A DNA stretch of 50,702 nucleotides, from assembly GCA_017452605.1 (NCBI GenBank), contig JAFTMB010000034.1, positions 1-50,702 of the forward strand, written 5' to 3'. Positions 43,024-50,309 of the stretch are shown here, piece after piece. The notes under the pieces were generated by a model that saw only the letters and a program-made list of their open reading frames with translations, ran no database searches and was not told where the DNA came from. Each line of letters starts with the position of its first letter. The first letter of the stretch is position 1. Position numbers and translations under genes: made by a program. This DNA is from Oscillospiraceae bacterium. Its GTDB lineage: Bacteria; Bacillota; Clostridia; Oscillospirales; Oscillospiraceae.

Positions 43024-44343
43024 ATGGAAAAACTGCTGGAAATGAACGGTAAGCCCTGCGATTGCGGAAGGCCCCACCGTTTTTCTGCCAAGGTAATCAG
43101 CGGCAGCGGTGTATTAAGTCAGCTTCCCCAAGCAGTGAAGGCCCTTTCCGGAACAAAGGCCTACATCTTTTTTGACCCCAATACCTATGAAGCCGCCGGG
43201 AAGCAGGCCTGCAGGCTGCTGCAGGAGGCGGGAATCGAATATGTCGGCTACTGTTTGCCCTGGAGCAATCCCGAACCGGATGAAACCAGCGTGGGCGCTG
43301 CCATGATGCATTTTGACTATGGCTGCGACATTGTGATTGGCGTAGGCAGCGGCGTGGTGAATGATATTGGAAAGCTTCTGAGCGCATACACAAAGCTGCC
43401 GTACATCATTGTGGCCACTGCCCCCAGTATGGATGGCTATGCCTCCGCTACTTCTTCTATGAACAGGGACGGACTGAAAATTTCCCTGCCCAGCAAGGCA
43501 GCGGATGTGATTATCGGCGACAGCCGGGTGCTATCCCGGGCGCCTCTTGACATGATGCGCTCCGGCCTTGGGGATATGCTTGCCAAGTATGTCAGCATTT
43601 GCGAGTGGCGGATTTCTCACCTGATTAACGGCGAGTATTACTGCGAGGAAGTGGCGAGCCTGATTCGCCATGCGGTAAAGCGGTGTGTGGACAATGTGCA
43701 GGCTCTGCTGCGCAGGGATGAGCAGGCGGCACTGGCGGTGTTTGAGGGCCTGGTCATCGGCGGCGTGGCTATGAATTATGCAGGCGCTTCCCGGCCGGCC
43801 TCCGGCGTGGAGCATTACATCTCCCATGTGCTGGATATGCGGGGGGTGGAATTTGGTACGCCTATTGCATCCCACGGCACGCAATGCGCTATTGGCACCT
43901 TGACGGCGGTGGAATTATATGAGAAACTGAAAACGTTGATTCCGAACAAGGAAAAAGCCCTTGCGTATGTGAAAAGCTTTGACTATCAGGCATGGGCAGG
44001 TCAGCTGAGAGAATTTCTGGGCAAGGGCGCGGAGGCCATGATTTCTCTGGAAGAAAAGGAGAAAAAATACGACCCGGAAAGCCATGCCCGGCGGTTGGAA
44101 AAGATTATCGGCAATTGGGACGGCATCCTTTCCATTATTCATCAGGAGCTTCCTGATATGCAGGAGCTGAAAAAGCTGATGGAAACAGCGCAGATGCCCA
44201 TGAAGCTTTGCCACATCGGTCTTTGCGACAGCCAGATGAGCATGATATTGAAGGCCACCAAGGACATTCGGGATAAATACGTTTGGAGCCGGCTTGCCTG
44301 GGATTTAGGCATACTGGACGAAATGACAGAAACAGCAAAGTGA
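43024..44343 (+). CDS. sn-glycerol-1-phosphate dehydrogenase (AraM-like)
   Basis: The 439-residue protein of the iron-containing ADH/G1PDH superfamily has the NAD loop VIGVGSGVVNDIGKLLS, TAPSMDGYAS, and metal ligands GLGDMLAKY (Asp), VEHYISHVLDM (His) and IASHGTQCAIG (His). It reduces dihydroxyacetone phosphate to sn-glycerol 1-phosphate. The N-terminus has a CDCGRPH cysteine motif. Since FucA makes DHAP, it may use part of that flux. It is downstream of the AEC gene and followed by a small membrane protein after 10 bases. Confidence 0.9.
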   Translation: MEKLLEMNGKPCDCGRPHRFSAKVISGSGVLSQLPQAVKALSGTKAYIFFDPNTYEAAGKQACRLLQEAGIEYVGYCLPWSNPEPDETSVGAAMMHFDYGCDIVIGVGSGVVNDIGKLLSAYTKLPYIIVATAPSMDGYASATSSMNRDGLKISLPSKAADVIIGDSRVLSRAPLDMMRSGLGDMLAKYVSICEWRISHLINGEYYCEEVASLIRHAVKRCVDNVQALLRRDEQAALAVFEGLVIGGVAMNYAGASRPASGVEHYISHVLDMRGVEFGTPIASHGTQCAIGTLTAVELYEKLKTLIPNKEKALAYVKSFDYQAWAGQLREFLGKGAEAMISLEEKEKKYDPESHARRLEKIIGNWDGILSIIHQELPDMQELKKLMETAQMPMKLCHIGLCDSQMSMILKATKDIRDKYVWSRLAWDLGILDEMTETAK

Positions 44344-44353
44344 GGAAAACATT

Positions 44354-44848
44354 ATGGCAGACATTTATACAGAAACCATTGTCAAAAGAAAGCCCATGCC
44401 CGGCGGCGCAGCCTTGCAGGGTGTGCTGGCGGTGGCTGCGATTTTGGCGGCGATGATTGGCCTTTACATCAATGTAGGCCTGCTGGTCGTGGCGGCTGCG
44501 GCAGGCGTTGGCTGGTATTTGGTACGGCAGAACGCATATGTGGAATTTGAGTATATCCACACCAATGGAGATCTGGACATTGACAAGGTGATTTCCAACG
44601 CCTCCCGGAAACGGGTGATGACGGTGAACTTAGACCACGTGGAAGTGGTTGCGCCATTGGAAAGCCAGGAGCTTCGGCGTTACAACGGCAGCAAGGCCAG
44701 GGATTTTTCCGCGAAGAATCCCCAGGAGCCGCCCTATGTGATGGTTTATAACCAGGGAGGCGTCAAGGCGCTGCTGCTGCTTCAGCTGGATGACAAGATG
44801 GTCAAGAGTCTGAAAAAATGGATGCCCGGTAAGGTGTTTACAGAATAA
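44354..44848 (+). CDS. Small membrane protein, DUF6106-like
   Basis: The 164-residue protein opens with MADIYTETIVKRKPMPGGAA, has two hydrophobic helices (residues 20-55) and a cytoplasmic beta-rich domain (YVEFEYIHTNGDLDIDKVISN; VMTVNLDHVEVVAP). This matches the clostridial family I know as DUF6106, whose function is unknown. It is 10 bases downstream of the G1P dehydrogenase, possibly co-transcribed. Confidence 0.7.
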   Translation: MADIYTETIVKRKPMPGGAALQGVLAVAAILAAMIGLYINVGLLVVAAAAGVGWYLVRQNAYVEFEYIHTNGDLDIDKVISNASRKRVMTVNLDHVEVVAPLESQELRRYNGSKARDFSAKNPQEPPYVMVYNQGGVKALLLLQLDDKMVKSLKKWMPGKVFTE

Positions 44849-44858
44849 TCTCGAAAAT

Positions 44859-44891
44859 AAAAGCCTGCTGAAAGAATTTCAGCAGGCTTTT
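44859..44891. terminator. Bidirectional terminator
   Basis: AAAAGCCTGCTGAAA-gaa-TTTCAGCAGGCTTTT perfect 15-bp stem with flanking T tracts, between convergent genes. Confidence 0.92.
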
Positions 44892-44902
44892 TCGTTTGTC
44901 AT

Positions 44903-45976
44903 TTAGTCCCCGGTGGGGTCAGTGGAATTGGTGGAGCCGGTGGAAGAGGTAGGATCGGTAGCGCCGGTGGTTCCCGTGGGGTCGGTGGGATCGGAGCTGG
45001 GGGGTGTGGTTGCGTGCTGCAGCTCGAAGGTTGCCTGCTCGCCCTTGGGGTCAAGGGTGACGGTTTGGCTGACATAGTATCTGTCCACATACTCGATTTT
45101 CAGGCCGTCTTCATAGCTGTAGGTGCAGTAAAGAGGCTGACCGATCTGGCTTGCGTAGTCGGTAATGACATAACGGTAGATCTGCTTGGTGTAGTCAGTG
45201 CCTACCAGAATTTCGTGGACTTTATAGGAGCTGTTGACACCGTCGGTACACAGCTTGAAGATATTTTCGGTGATCTTCAAATCCTTGGTGGAGTGAGAGA
45301 CGCTGCAGCGTGCGCAGGTCTGACTCAAGACGCCGTCAGAGCCGGCGCTCCAGTTGCCGAAGTTGTGACCCAGAGCGGTATCCTCTTTGATTTCCACATG
45401 GATAGGCTCCGGGCAATTGCGGTTGGTGCAGGTAAACTCAATGCGGCTGTCGTCCTCGCAGGTGGCGGCAAAGGATTTGCTGGTGTAATTGTGGCCGGTG
45501 GCGGGAACGATATCGAAGTCCTGGGTTTCACCGCAGACGGTGCAGGTCTTGCGGACGCAGCCGTCGGTGGTGCAGGTGGCGGCAATGGTTTCGCCGTAGC
45601 CAAAGGTATGGGCGAGCTTTTCGATGGGCTCCCACTTGGCTTCGCCGCAGGCGCAGCGCAGGTCACGCCAGCCGGAATGGCTGCAGCTGGCTTCCTGAGA
45701 GTTGTTGACGATGGTGAAGCTGTGCACATGGGAGCTGCCGGTGGATTCCGTGGGCTTGGAGCTGGGGGCAGTGGTCCCGGTGGGCTGGGTAGTGGGGCCT
45801 GAAGTAGCGCCGGAGGAGCTGGGCTGGGTAGCGGAGGTCGACGGCGTTGTATTAACGGACAGAGAGCTGTCCGGCTTGAATAATTTGATGATTTTTGCCG
45901 CAGTGATGCCGGTGACAATCAGCACAAGGGCAAGCAGCGAGCAAAGCACGATAAAAGCAATCTTTTTCGAGTTCAT
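44903..45976 (-). CDS. Secreted/anchored protein with Cys-rich modules and Thr/Ser/Pro linkers
   Basis: The 357-residue protein has an N-terminal signal-anchor (KIAFIVLCSLLALVLIVTGI), a T/S/P/G-rich stretch (about 38-84), then cysteine-pair modules: ASCSHSGWRDLRCACG, ATCTTDGCVRKTCTVCG, EFTCTNRNCP, QTCARC with recurrent GHNY/GHNF. These modules recur in clostridial surface proteins. A beta-rich domain (about 245-330) follows, and a low-complexity tail ends the protein. No enzymatic motif. Probably exported; role unknown. Confidence 0.7.
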   Translation of the reverse strand: MNSKKIAFIVLCSLLALVLIVTGITAAKIIKLFKPDSSLSVNTTPSTSATQPSSSGATSGPTTQPTGTTAPSSKPTESTGSSHVHSFTIVNNSQEASCSHSGWRDLRCACGEAKWEPIEKLAHTFGYGETIAATCTTDGCVRKTCTVCGETQDFDIVPATGHNYTSKSFAATCEDDSRIEFTCTNRNCPEPIHVEIKEDTALGHNFGNWSAGSDGVLSQTCARCSVSHSTKDLKITENIFKLCTDGVNSSYKVHEILVGTDYTKQIYRYVITDYASQIGQPLYCTYSYEDGLKIEYVDRYYVSQTVTLDPKGEQATFELQHATTPPSSDPTDPTGTTGATDPTSSTGSTNSTDPTGD

Positions 45977-46123
45977 GGGAAGAGCCTCCTTGTCGGACTA
46001 GATAGCATTATAGCACCTTTTTTTGGGTATTGCAAGACCCCGGTGGGATTGGGGCGGAGAAAAGAAAGAAGCAGGGAGCCATAGCTCCCTGCTGATATGA
46101 TTTGGAAAATGTCTGGGAAAGGA

Positions 46124-47236
46124 TCAGGCTTCGGGGATATAGGCGTAGTAATCGCCGTAGGTATAGGTGTAGACGGTATTCTCGGTGGAGTTTTCTCTCT
46201 GGGGGACGACGGTTTTCTCGATGACTCTGCCCTGGGCGTCACAGACATAGGTGTAGTGATAAATGTATCTGGGTTCGCCGTGGTACACGCAGGTCTTCAC
46301 TGCGCTGGCCAGGTGACCCTTATCGTCGTAGGTATACACGGTGGTGTCCACCTCGTAAGGCGTGTCCTCGCCTTCGACACATTCATTGTGGACCATCTGA
46401 GTCACAAGGCCGTTTTCGTAGGCGTAGGTGTTCCAGTACTCCCGTTCGTTGCGGATCCATTCCTCCCGGCTGAGGGTGCCGTCGGGGTTGTAGGTGTAGA
46501 GATAGTCCCACTGCGTATAGTTGTCCTTATAGGTTTCGTCGATCTTCTGACCCTGTTCATTATAAGTAGGGGTGACGATGGCGAATATACTGTCCATATA
46601 GGGGTGCTTGAAATGGAATTTTGTCAGCCGACCGGTTTCATCATAGAAAAGTTCCGCGCAGCCGGAGGGATCAGCGTATTTTTCTTTCCAATCCAGATGA
46701 TAGCGGGCTTCGTAGATATAGCACAGCCGACCCTGTTTGTCGTACTGCCAGTAGTTTTGCACATCCTTGTTGACATTACCCAGATTGTCGGTGTAGACAT
46801 AGCTTTCCTGCAGCAGCTTGTCTTTGCTGATGCCGAAATTGCTCAGCAGGGTCTGGCGGGAGGGAAGGCCGGTATCCTGAAGGGAATCAAAGGCTTCCGT
46901 GGCAGAAAGCTGCTCATAGCAGTAGCGCAGGGCAGGCTGTCCCCAGTATTCCTTGTCGGTACTAAAATCGTAGATACGGGCGCTTTCGCCTTTGGCGTAA
47001 TCCTCCAGGCAGGTGCAGATTCTCTGATAGCGCCGCAGCAGGTCTTCCTGGCCGCTGCCGGAGCCTTCGCCGCTGGGGGCTGGGGGAGGAGTGGTGAAGG
47101 TGTCCACATCCACATGACCGGAGGTAGGACCGGTTTCAGCGGGGGCGTCGGTCGGGTTGGGTTGACTGGGTACAGCGCAGGCGCCAAGGGAAAGGCTCAG
47201 GGCGAGGACCAATATCAGGCAAAGAGCGTTTTTCAT
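46124..47236 (-). CDS. Lipoprotein with RHS/YD-like repeat domain
   Basis: The 370-residue lipoprotein has a lipobox (LGAC, Cys20) and a proline-rich linker. From about residue 155 it has tandem beta-strand repeats of YD type: WQYDKQGRLCYIYE, LFYDETGRLTKFHF, YTYNPDGTLSREEW, YTYDDKGHLASAVK, YVCDAQGRVIEKTV. Such repeats make beta-rich shells in RHS proteins, but no toxin or self-cleaving core is seen. Likely a cell-surface binding protein. Confidence 0.75.
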   Translation of the reverse strand: MKNALCLILVLALSLSLGACAVPSQPNPTDAPAETGPTSGHVDVDTFTTPPPAPSGEGSGSGQEDLLRRYQRICTCLEDYAKGESARIYDFSTDKEYWGQPALRYCYEQLSATEAFDSLQDTGLPSRQTLLSNFGISKDKLLQESYVYTDNLGNVNKDVQNYWQYDKQGRLCYIYEARYHLDWKEKYADPSGCAELFYDETGRLTKFHFKHPYMDSIFAIVTPTYNEQGQKIDETYKDNYTQWDYLYTYNPDGTLSREEWIRNEREYWNTYAYENGLVTQMVHNECVEGEDTPYEVDTTVYTYDDKGHLASAVKTCVYHGEPRYIYHYTYVCDAQGRVIEKTVVPQRENSTENTVYTYTYGDYYAYIPEA

Positions 47237-47358
47237 GGGGATTCCTTCCTTCTTTCTTTTTTGTTAGGATAGCATATATGGCGGCGTATTGCAAGTCCTT
47301 GCAAGGGCTTTACATTGGAAGGCATATAAGGTAAAATAAAAGAAAAAGGGGTGCAGTT

Positions 47359-48093
47359 ATGAAACGGTTTAGCGCAATGTCTGTTTGGCTGGCGGTGCTT
47401 CTGGCGCTGCTGCTGCCGGTGACGGTATCTGCAAACGCCGCAGAACCGCCCGGAATGATCGTGATTGCCACCGATTTGCCGGCGGATGCGCAGATCACAC
47501 TGGAGGTTCCGGATTTAGACGAGGAACAGGAAATCCGCACATTTCGCGTAGACAAAATGTGGGAAAGCCACTATAAGCTTTATTACCACCTGGAAATGAG
47601 GCAGCTGGAGAACGCGGTGCTGCGGGTGCAGACAGAGGAAAAGAGCTTCACCTGTTCGCTGCCGGATGGGGTGGACGATGGTTACAAGAACATTTTAACA
47701 CTGGATTATGTAAACCAAAGACTAACCCTGGGACAGAATTTCTGGCGACAGCCCCTGCTGACGCTGATGCGGATCTGCCTGACGCTGCTGATCGAGGGAG
47801 CGGTGTTTTGGCTGTTTGGATTCCGCAGCAAGCGCAGCTGGATCGTGTTTTTGGTGGTCAATCTGCTGACCCAGGGGTGGCTGAACATTGTAGTCAACAG
47901 CTACGCATTTTCCAGCGGCTATTGGACTCTGGCGTACATCCTGATGGAATTTTTGATTTTTGCCGGGGAAATGATCGCAATGCCCCTTGCTATAAGAGAA
48001 AGGAAAAAGGGGATTTGTGCGGTATATGCACTTGCAGCGAATGCGGCATCCCTGGCAGCGGGTATTTATTTCATAGGACATATGCCACTGTAA
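47359..48093 (+). CDS. Hypothetical exported membrane protein
   Basis: The 244-residue protein has a signal peptide (residues 1-25, ending near SANAAEP), an extracytoplasmic beta-rich domain (about 26-130) and four membrane helices (about 133-240). No family recognised. A promoter-like TAAAAT lies about 25 bases upstream. It precedes a GNAT gene by 30 bases. Confidence 0.65.
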   Translation: MKRFSAMSVWLAVLLALLLPVTVSANAAEPPGMIVIATDLPADAQITLEVPDLDEEQEIRTFRVDKMWESHYKLYYHLEMRQLENAVLRVQTEEKSFTCSLPDGVDDGYKNILTLDYVNQRLTLGQNFWRQPLLTLMRICLTLLIEGAVFWLFGFRSKRSWIVFLVVNLLTQGWLNIVVNSYAFSSGYWTLAYILMEFLIFAGEMIAMPLAIRERKKGICAVYALAANAASLAAGIYFIGHMPL

Positions 48094-48123
48094 AAACGGG
48101 CAGTAAAAGAAGGGGTGCTTTTT

Positions 48124-48651
48124 ATGTATCTGGAAACGGAGCATCTGGTTTTGAGAAAGCCGGAAGCGGCGGATGTGGAAGATTATCTGGAATTTGTCAA
48201 TTCGGAGTTTGTTTTGCGGTACAACGCCATGACGGAGGTAACGGAAGAAAAAGCCCGGCAGCAATTTGAAAATGCGAAAGATGACCTGAGCGTCATCGCC
48301 ATGGAGCTGAAGGCAACCGGCAAAGTCATTGGCATGATTTACGCCGGAGAGGACAGCCTGCGCTATGGGGTGGAGTCCAAGGAGATTTCCTATTTTCTCC
48401 GGGAGGAAGAGGCGAGAAAAGGGTACATGAAAGAGGCACTTAGGGCGCTGATTCACCACTTTTTTGCAGAAGAGAAGGTGACCTGCGTGGCGGCCAGGTG
48501 CTTTGCGCCCAATGTGGCATCCCAGCGGCTGTTGGAATCGCTGGGATTTTCCAGGGAGGGCGTGGTGCGAAAGTGCGTCAAGGGCTATGGCGATGTGATT
48601 TTTGACGATTGCCTGTACTCGATTATGCGCCATGAGGAGCAGACGGTATGA
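48124..48651 (+). CDS. GNAT-family N-acetyltransferase
   Basis: The 175-residue protein has the RimJ/RimL-type pattern: LETEHLVLRKPEAADVEDYLEF at the start, IGMIYAGED, the acetyl-CoA-loop region YFLREEEARKGYMKEAL, and ARCFAPNVASQRLLESLGFSREGVVR. The usual RxxGxG/A motif is less perfect (EEARKGYM). The ATG at 48124 (AAGGGG upstream) is preferred over the GTG at 48115. Substrate unknown. Confidence 0.88.
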   Translation: MYLETEHLVLRKPEAADVEDYLEFVNSEFVLRYNAMTEVTEEKARQQFENAKDDLSVIAMELKATGKVIGMIYAGEDSLRYGVESKEISYFLREEEARKGYMKEALRALIHHFFAEEKVTCVAARCFAPNVASQRLLESLGFSREGVVRKCVKGYGDVIFDDCLYSIMRHEEQTV

Positions 48652-49088
48652 CAGGAAAAGCGCTTTGGGAAAAGTATGCCCGGGAAAACCGGGTAAGCAT
48701 CGGAGAGTATGACCAATGGGCCTTTGGCGTGGACGCCGATTTGCTGGCGGCGCTGGTGGCGGCGGGAGAAAAAACAGCCACGGCCTCGGCGTATCCGCTG
48801 TATGAGCTGGAAGATGAGGCGCTTCCTCGGGAGGGAGAATACAGCGTGATTCTGGATTCTCAGGAAAACGCCGTTTGCATTGTAAGAAGCAAGCGGGTGT
48901 ATGTGACGGCCTTTGAGGAAGTGACCGAGGAGCACGCCCGGAAAGAAGGAGAAGGGGACAAGTCCTTAACATACTGGAGAAAGGTTCATGAGGACTTTTT
49001 CCGCGCCTGCCTGGGGGAGGCGGGCTTGGCATTTACCCCGGAGATGAAGGTTGTGTGCGAGGAATTTGAAGTGGTTTATAAGGCTTAG
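48648..49088 (+). CDS. ASCH-domain protein
   Basis: The 146-residue protein matches the ASCH (RNA-binding/coactivator-like, PUA-related) family: WAFGVDADLLAALVAAGEKTATASAYPLYE, GEYSVILDSQENAVCIVRSKRVYVTAFEEV, and the C-terminal EGDKSLTYWRKVHEDFF. The start overlaps the GNAT stop by 4 bases, so they form an operon. Members may process N4-acetylcytidine, which would be consistent with the acetyltransferase neighbour, but this is inference. Confidence 0.85.
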   Translation: MTGKALWEKYARENRVSIGEYDQWAFGVDADLLAALVAAGEKTATASAYPLYELEDEALPREGEYSVILDSQENAVCIVRSKRVYVTAFEEVTEEHARKEGEGDKSLTYWRKVHEDFFRACLGEAGLAFTPEMKVVCEEFEVVYKA

Positions 49089-49095
49089 AACAGAA

Positions 49096-49134
49096 CACAA
49101 AAATACCTCTGCTTAAGGCAGAGGTATTTTTGTG
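49096..49134. terminator. Bidirectional terminator
   Basis: CACAAAAATACCTCTGC-ttaag-GCAGAGGTATTTTTGTG perfect 17-bp stem between convergent genes. Confidence 0.92.
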
Positions 49135-49145
49135 AGGGAAGGAAA

Positions 49146-49844
49146 TCAATCGCGCCAAAGCTCGATCATATGAAAGGTGTGGTATTCTGTGTCAAATTCC
49201 AGGCTTATAAGAGGCAGAACTCTTTTGGTGTTTTCCAAGGTTATGACTGCAGAAATGTCGTAGGTGCTCCGGTGGATCACATCCTGCAAGCTGGCGGAGA
49301 ACTGCAATTCGTTGGGTTGGCAGGAAAGGGTTTGGGCGCTGGGAAAGTTCTTGTTTTCCAGCAACAGCTCCATGGAAAGTCCTTCCGGGACGGAGCTGAG
49401 AAGCGTATTCAGCGTGTAGGATTCGCTGACCTGATCATAAATTACAGATGCGTTGACAATCTGAATGGATTGAAGCAATTGCTCATGGCGCTGCTGGGCA
49501 GCCAGCGGTGAAGAATCTGCAAGGACATTGCCGAGAAGCATGCCGGAAAGAAAGATTGCGATGGCGCAAAGCAACCCAATGGCGATTCGGAAAAGTCGCT
49601 TTTGGGGCGCGCGTCCGGTTTCCGGCTTGTTTGAGGCCGGTTCGGGCTGTGTGCCCAGGCACAGGTATTCCATACTTAGCTGTAAATGCCGGCAAAGGCC
49701 GATAAGGTTGTCAAGATCCGGCTTGGACTCCCCGGTTTCCCATTTGGAAACTGCCTGGCGGGACAATCCAAGAGCTTCGGCCAAGGCTTCCTGAGAAAGA
49801 CCTTTGGCTTTTCGCGCGGCAATCAATCGGTCGGTGAAGGTCAT
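49146..49844 (-). CDS. XRE-family regulator with one membrane helix and extracytoplasmic domain
   Basis: The 232-residue protein has an XRE helix-turn-helix at residues 4-60 (RLIAARKAKGLSQEALAEALGL, RQAVSKWETGESKPDLDNLIGL), a linker, a single membrane helix (about 84-107) and an external beta-rich domain. This suggests a regulator that senses an extracellular cue. It is divergent from nothing on its upstream side; the promoter region is rich in inverted repeats. Confidence 0.88.
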   Translation of the reverse strand: MTFTDRLIAARKAKGLSQEALAEALGLSRQAVSKWETGESKPDLDNLIGLCRHLQLSMEYLCLGTQPEPASNKPETGRAPQKRLFRIAIGLLCAIAIFLSGMLLGNVLADSSPLAAQQRHEQLLQSIQIVNASVIYDQVSESYTLNTLLSSVPEGLSMELLLENKNFPSAQTLSCQPNELQFSASLQDVIHRSTYDISAVITLENTKRVLPLISLEFDTEYHTFHMIELWRD

Positions 49845-49902
49845 GGTTGGATTCCTCCTGAAATAGTCTGTAAGCTTACGCCGTCAATATACCAAAGCAG
49901 GT

Positions 49903-49950
49903 GGTTGTTTTCAACCAAGAAGGCTTGGTTTTTTCGCAACTTACGGTTGC
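49903..49950. promoter_or_regulatory. Triple inverted-repeat region upstream of XRE regulator
   Basis: Three overlapping or adjacent palindromes: GGTTG-tttt-CAACC (49903-49916), AACCAAG-aagg-CTTGGTT-type (49913-49930), and GCAAC-ttacg-GTTGC (49936-49950). Each shares the half-site GTTG/CAAC and lies 60-105 bases upstream of the start. Candidate autoregulatory sites. Confidence 0.5.
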
Positions 49951-49969
49951 AATCGCGTTATGGCGACAA

Positions 49970-50003
49970 AAAACATCCCGACTCGTAGGAGTCGGGATGT
50001 TTT
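49970..50003. terminator. Terminator of lost GGGtGRT copy
   Basis: AAAACATCCCGACTC-gtag-GAGTCGGGATGTTTT 15-bp stem, 17 bases beyond the remnant stop codon on the minus strand. Confidence 0.85.
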
Positions 50004-50019
50004 GGTTTATAAAGAAATC

Positions 50020-50080
50020 TTACTTCTTCAGGGATTCTTCCACAGCAACGGCGACAGAAACAGTCATACCGACCATGGGG
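50020..50080 (-). pseudogene. 3-prime remnant of a second GGGtGRT gene
   Basis: The last 18 codons plus stop (MVGMTVSVAVAVEESLKK) are identical in protein to the end of the gene at 50310-50702, but differ at several bases, all synonymous. The 5-prime part is missing and replaced by unrelated sequence from 50082. It keeps its own terminator. Evidence that a tandem second copy existed. Confidence 0.85.
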
Positions 50081-50081
50081 G

Positions 50082-50266
50082 AGTGACCCGACCGCCGCCG
50101 GGGGCGGAGAAAGGGAGGGGAACGAGTGGCAGCGGTCGGCAAGAAACAAGCCTGCCTTGCCGGGCGCTGTTTCTGCCGGGCACCGCAACAGGGGGAGCGA
50201 AGCGACTCAAATCCGCAATCTGCCGAAGGCAGGTTGCCACCATACAACCACATGGGAGGATAAAAA
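50082..50266. repeat. Candidate dispersed repeat inserted in gene remnant
   Basis: About 185 bases of G-rich sequence with no plausible protein, holding inverted repeats CCGACCGC (50088-50095) / GCGGTCGG (50132-50139) and CTGCC-gaa-GGCAG (near 50220). It ends just before the terminator of the intact gene. No transposase or target duplication is visible. Confidence 0.5.
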
Positions 50267-50292
50267 GTGACCTCTGCAAAAGCAGAGGTCAC
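50267..50292 (-). terminator. Terminator of GGGtGRT gene
   Basis: GTGACCTCTGC-aaaa-GCAGAGGTCAC 11-bp stem with TTTTTATCC on the minus-strand side. Confidence 0.88.
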
Positions 50293-50309
50293 AATTGTTG
50301 GAAGGGGAA

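Noticed and set aside
47722..49032. 436-codon open frame antisense to the GNAT/ASCH genes
   Set aside because: Pro/His/Arg-rich translation with no domain; the plus strand holds two well-formed genes with a 4-base overlap.
49958..50292. Overlapping short open frames in the G-rich insert
   Set aside because: No ribosome binding sites, arginine- and proline-rich noise translation, and the end only borrows the GGGtGRT tail.
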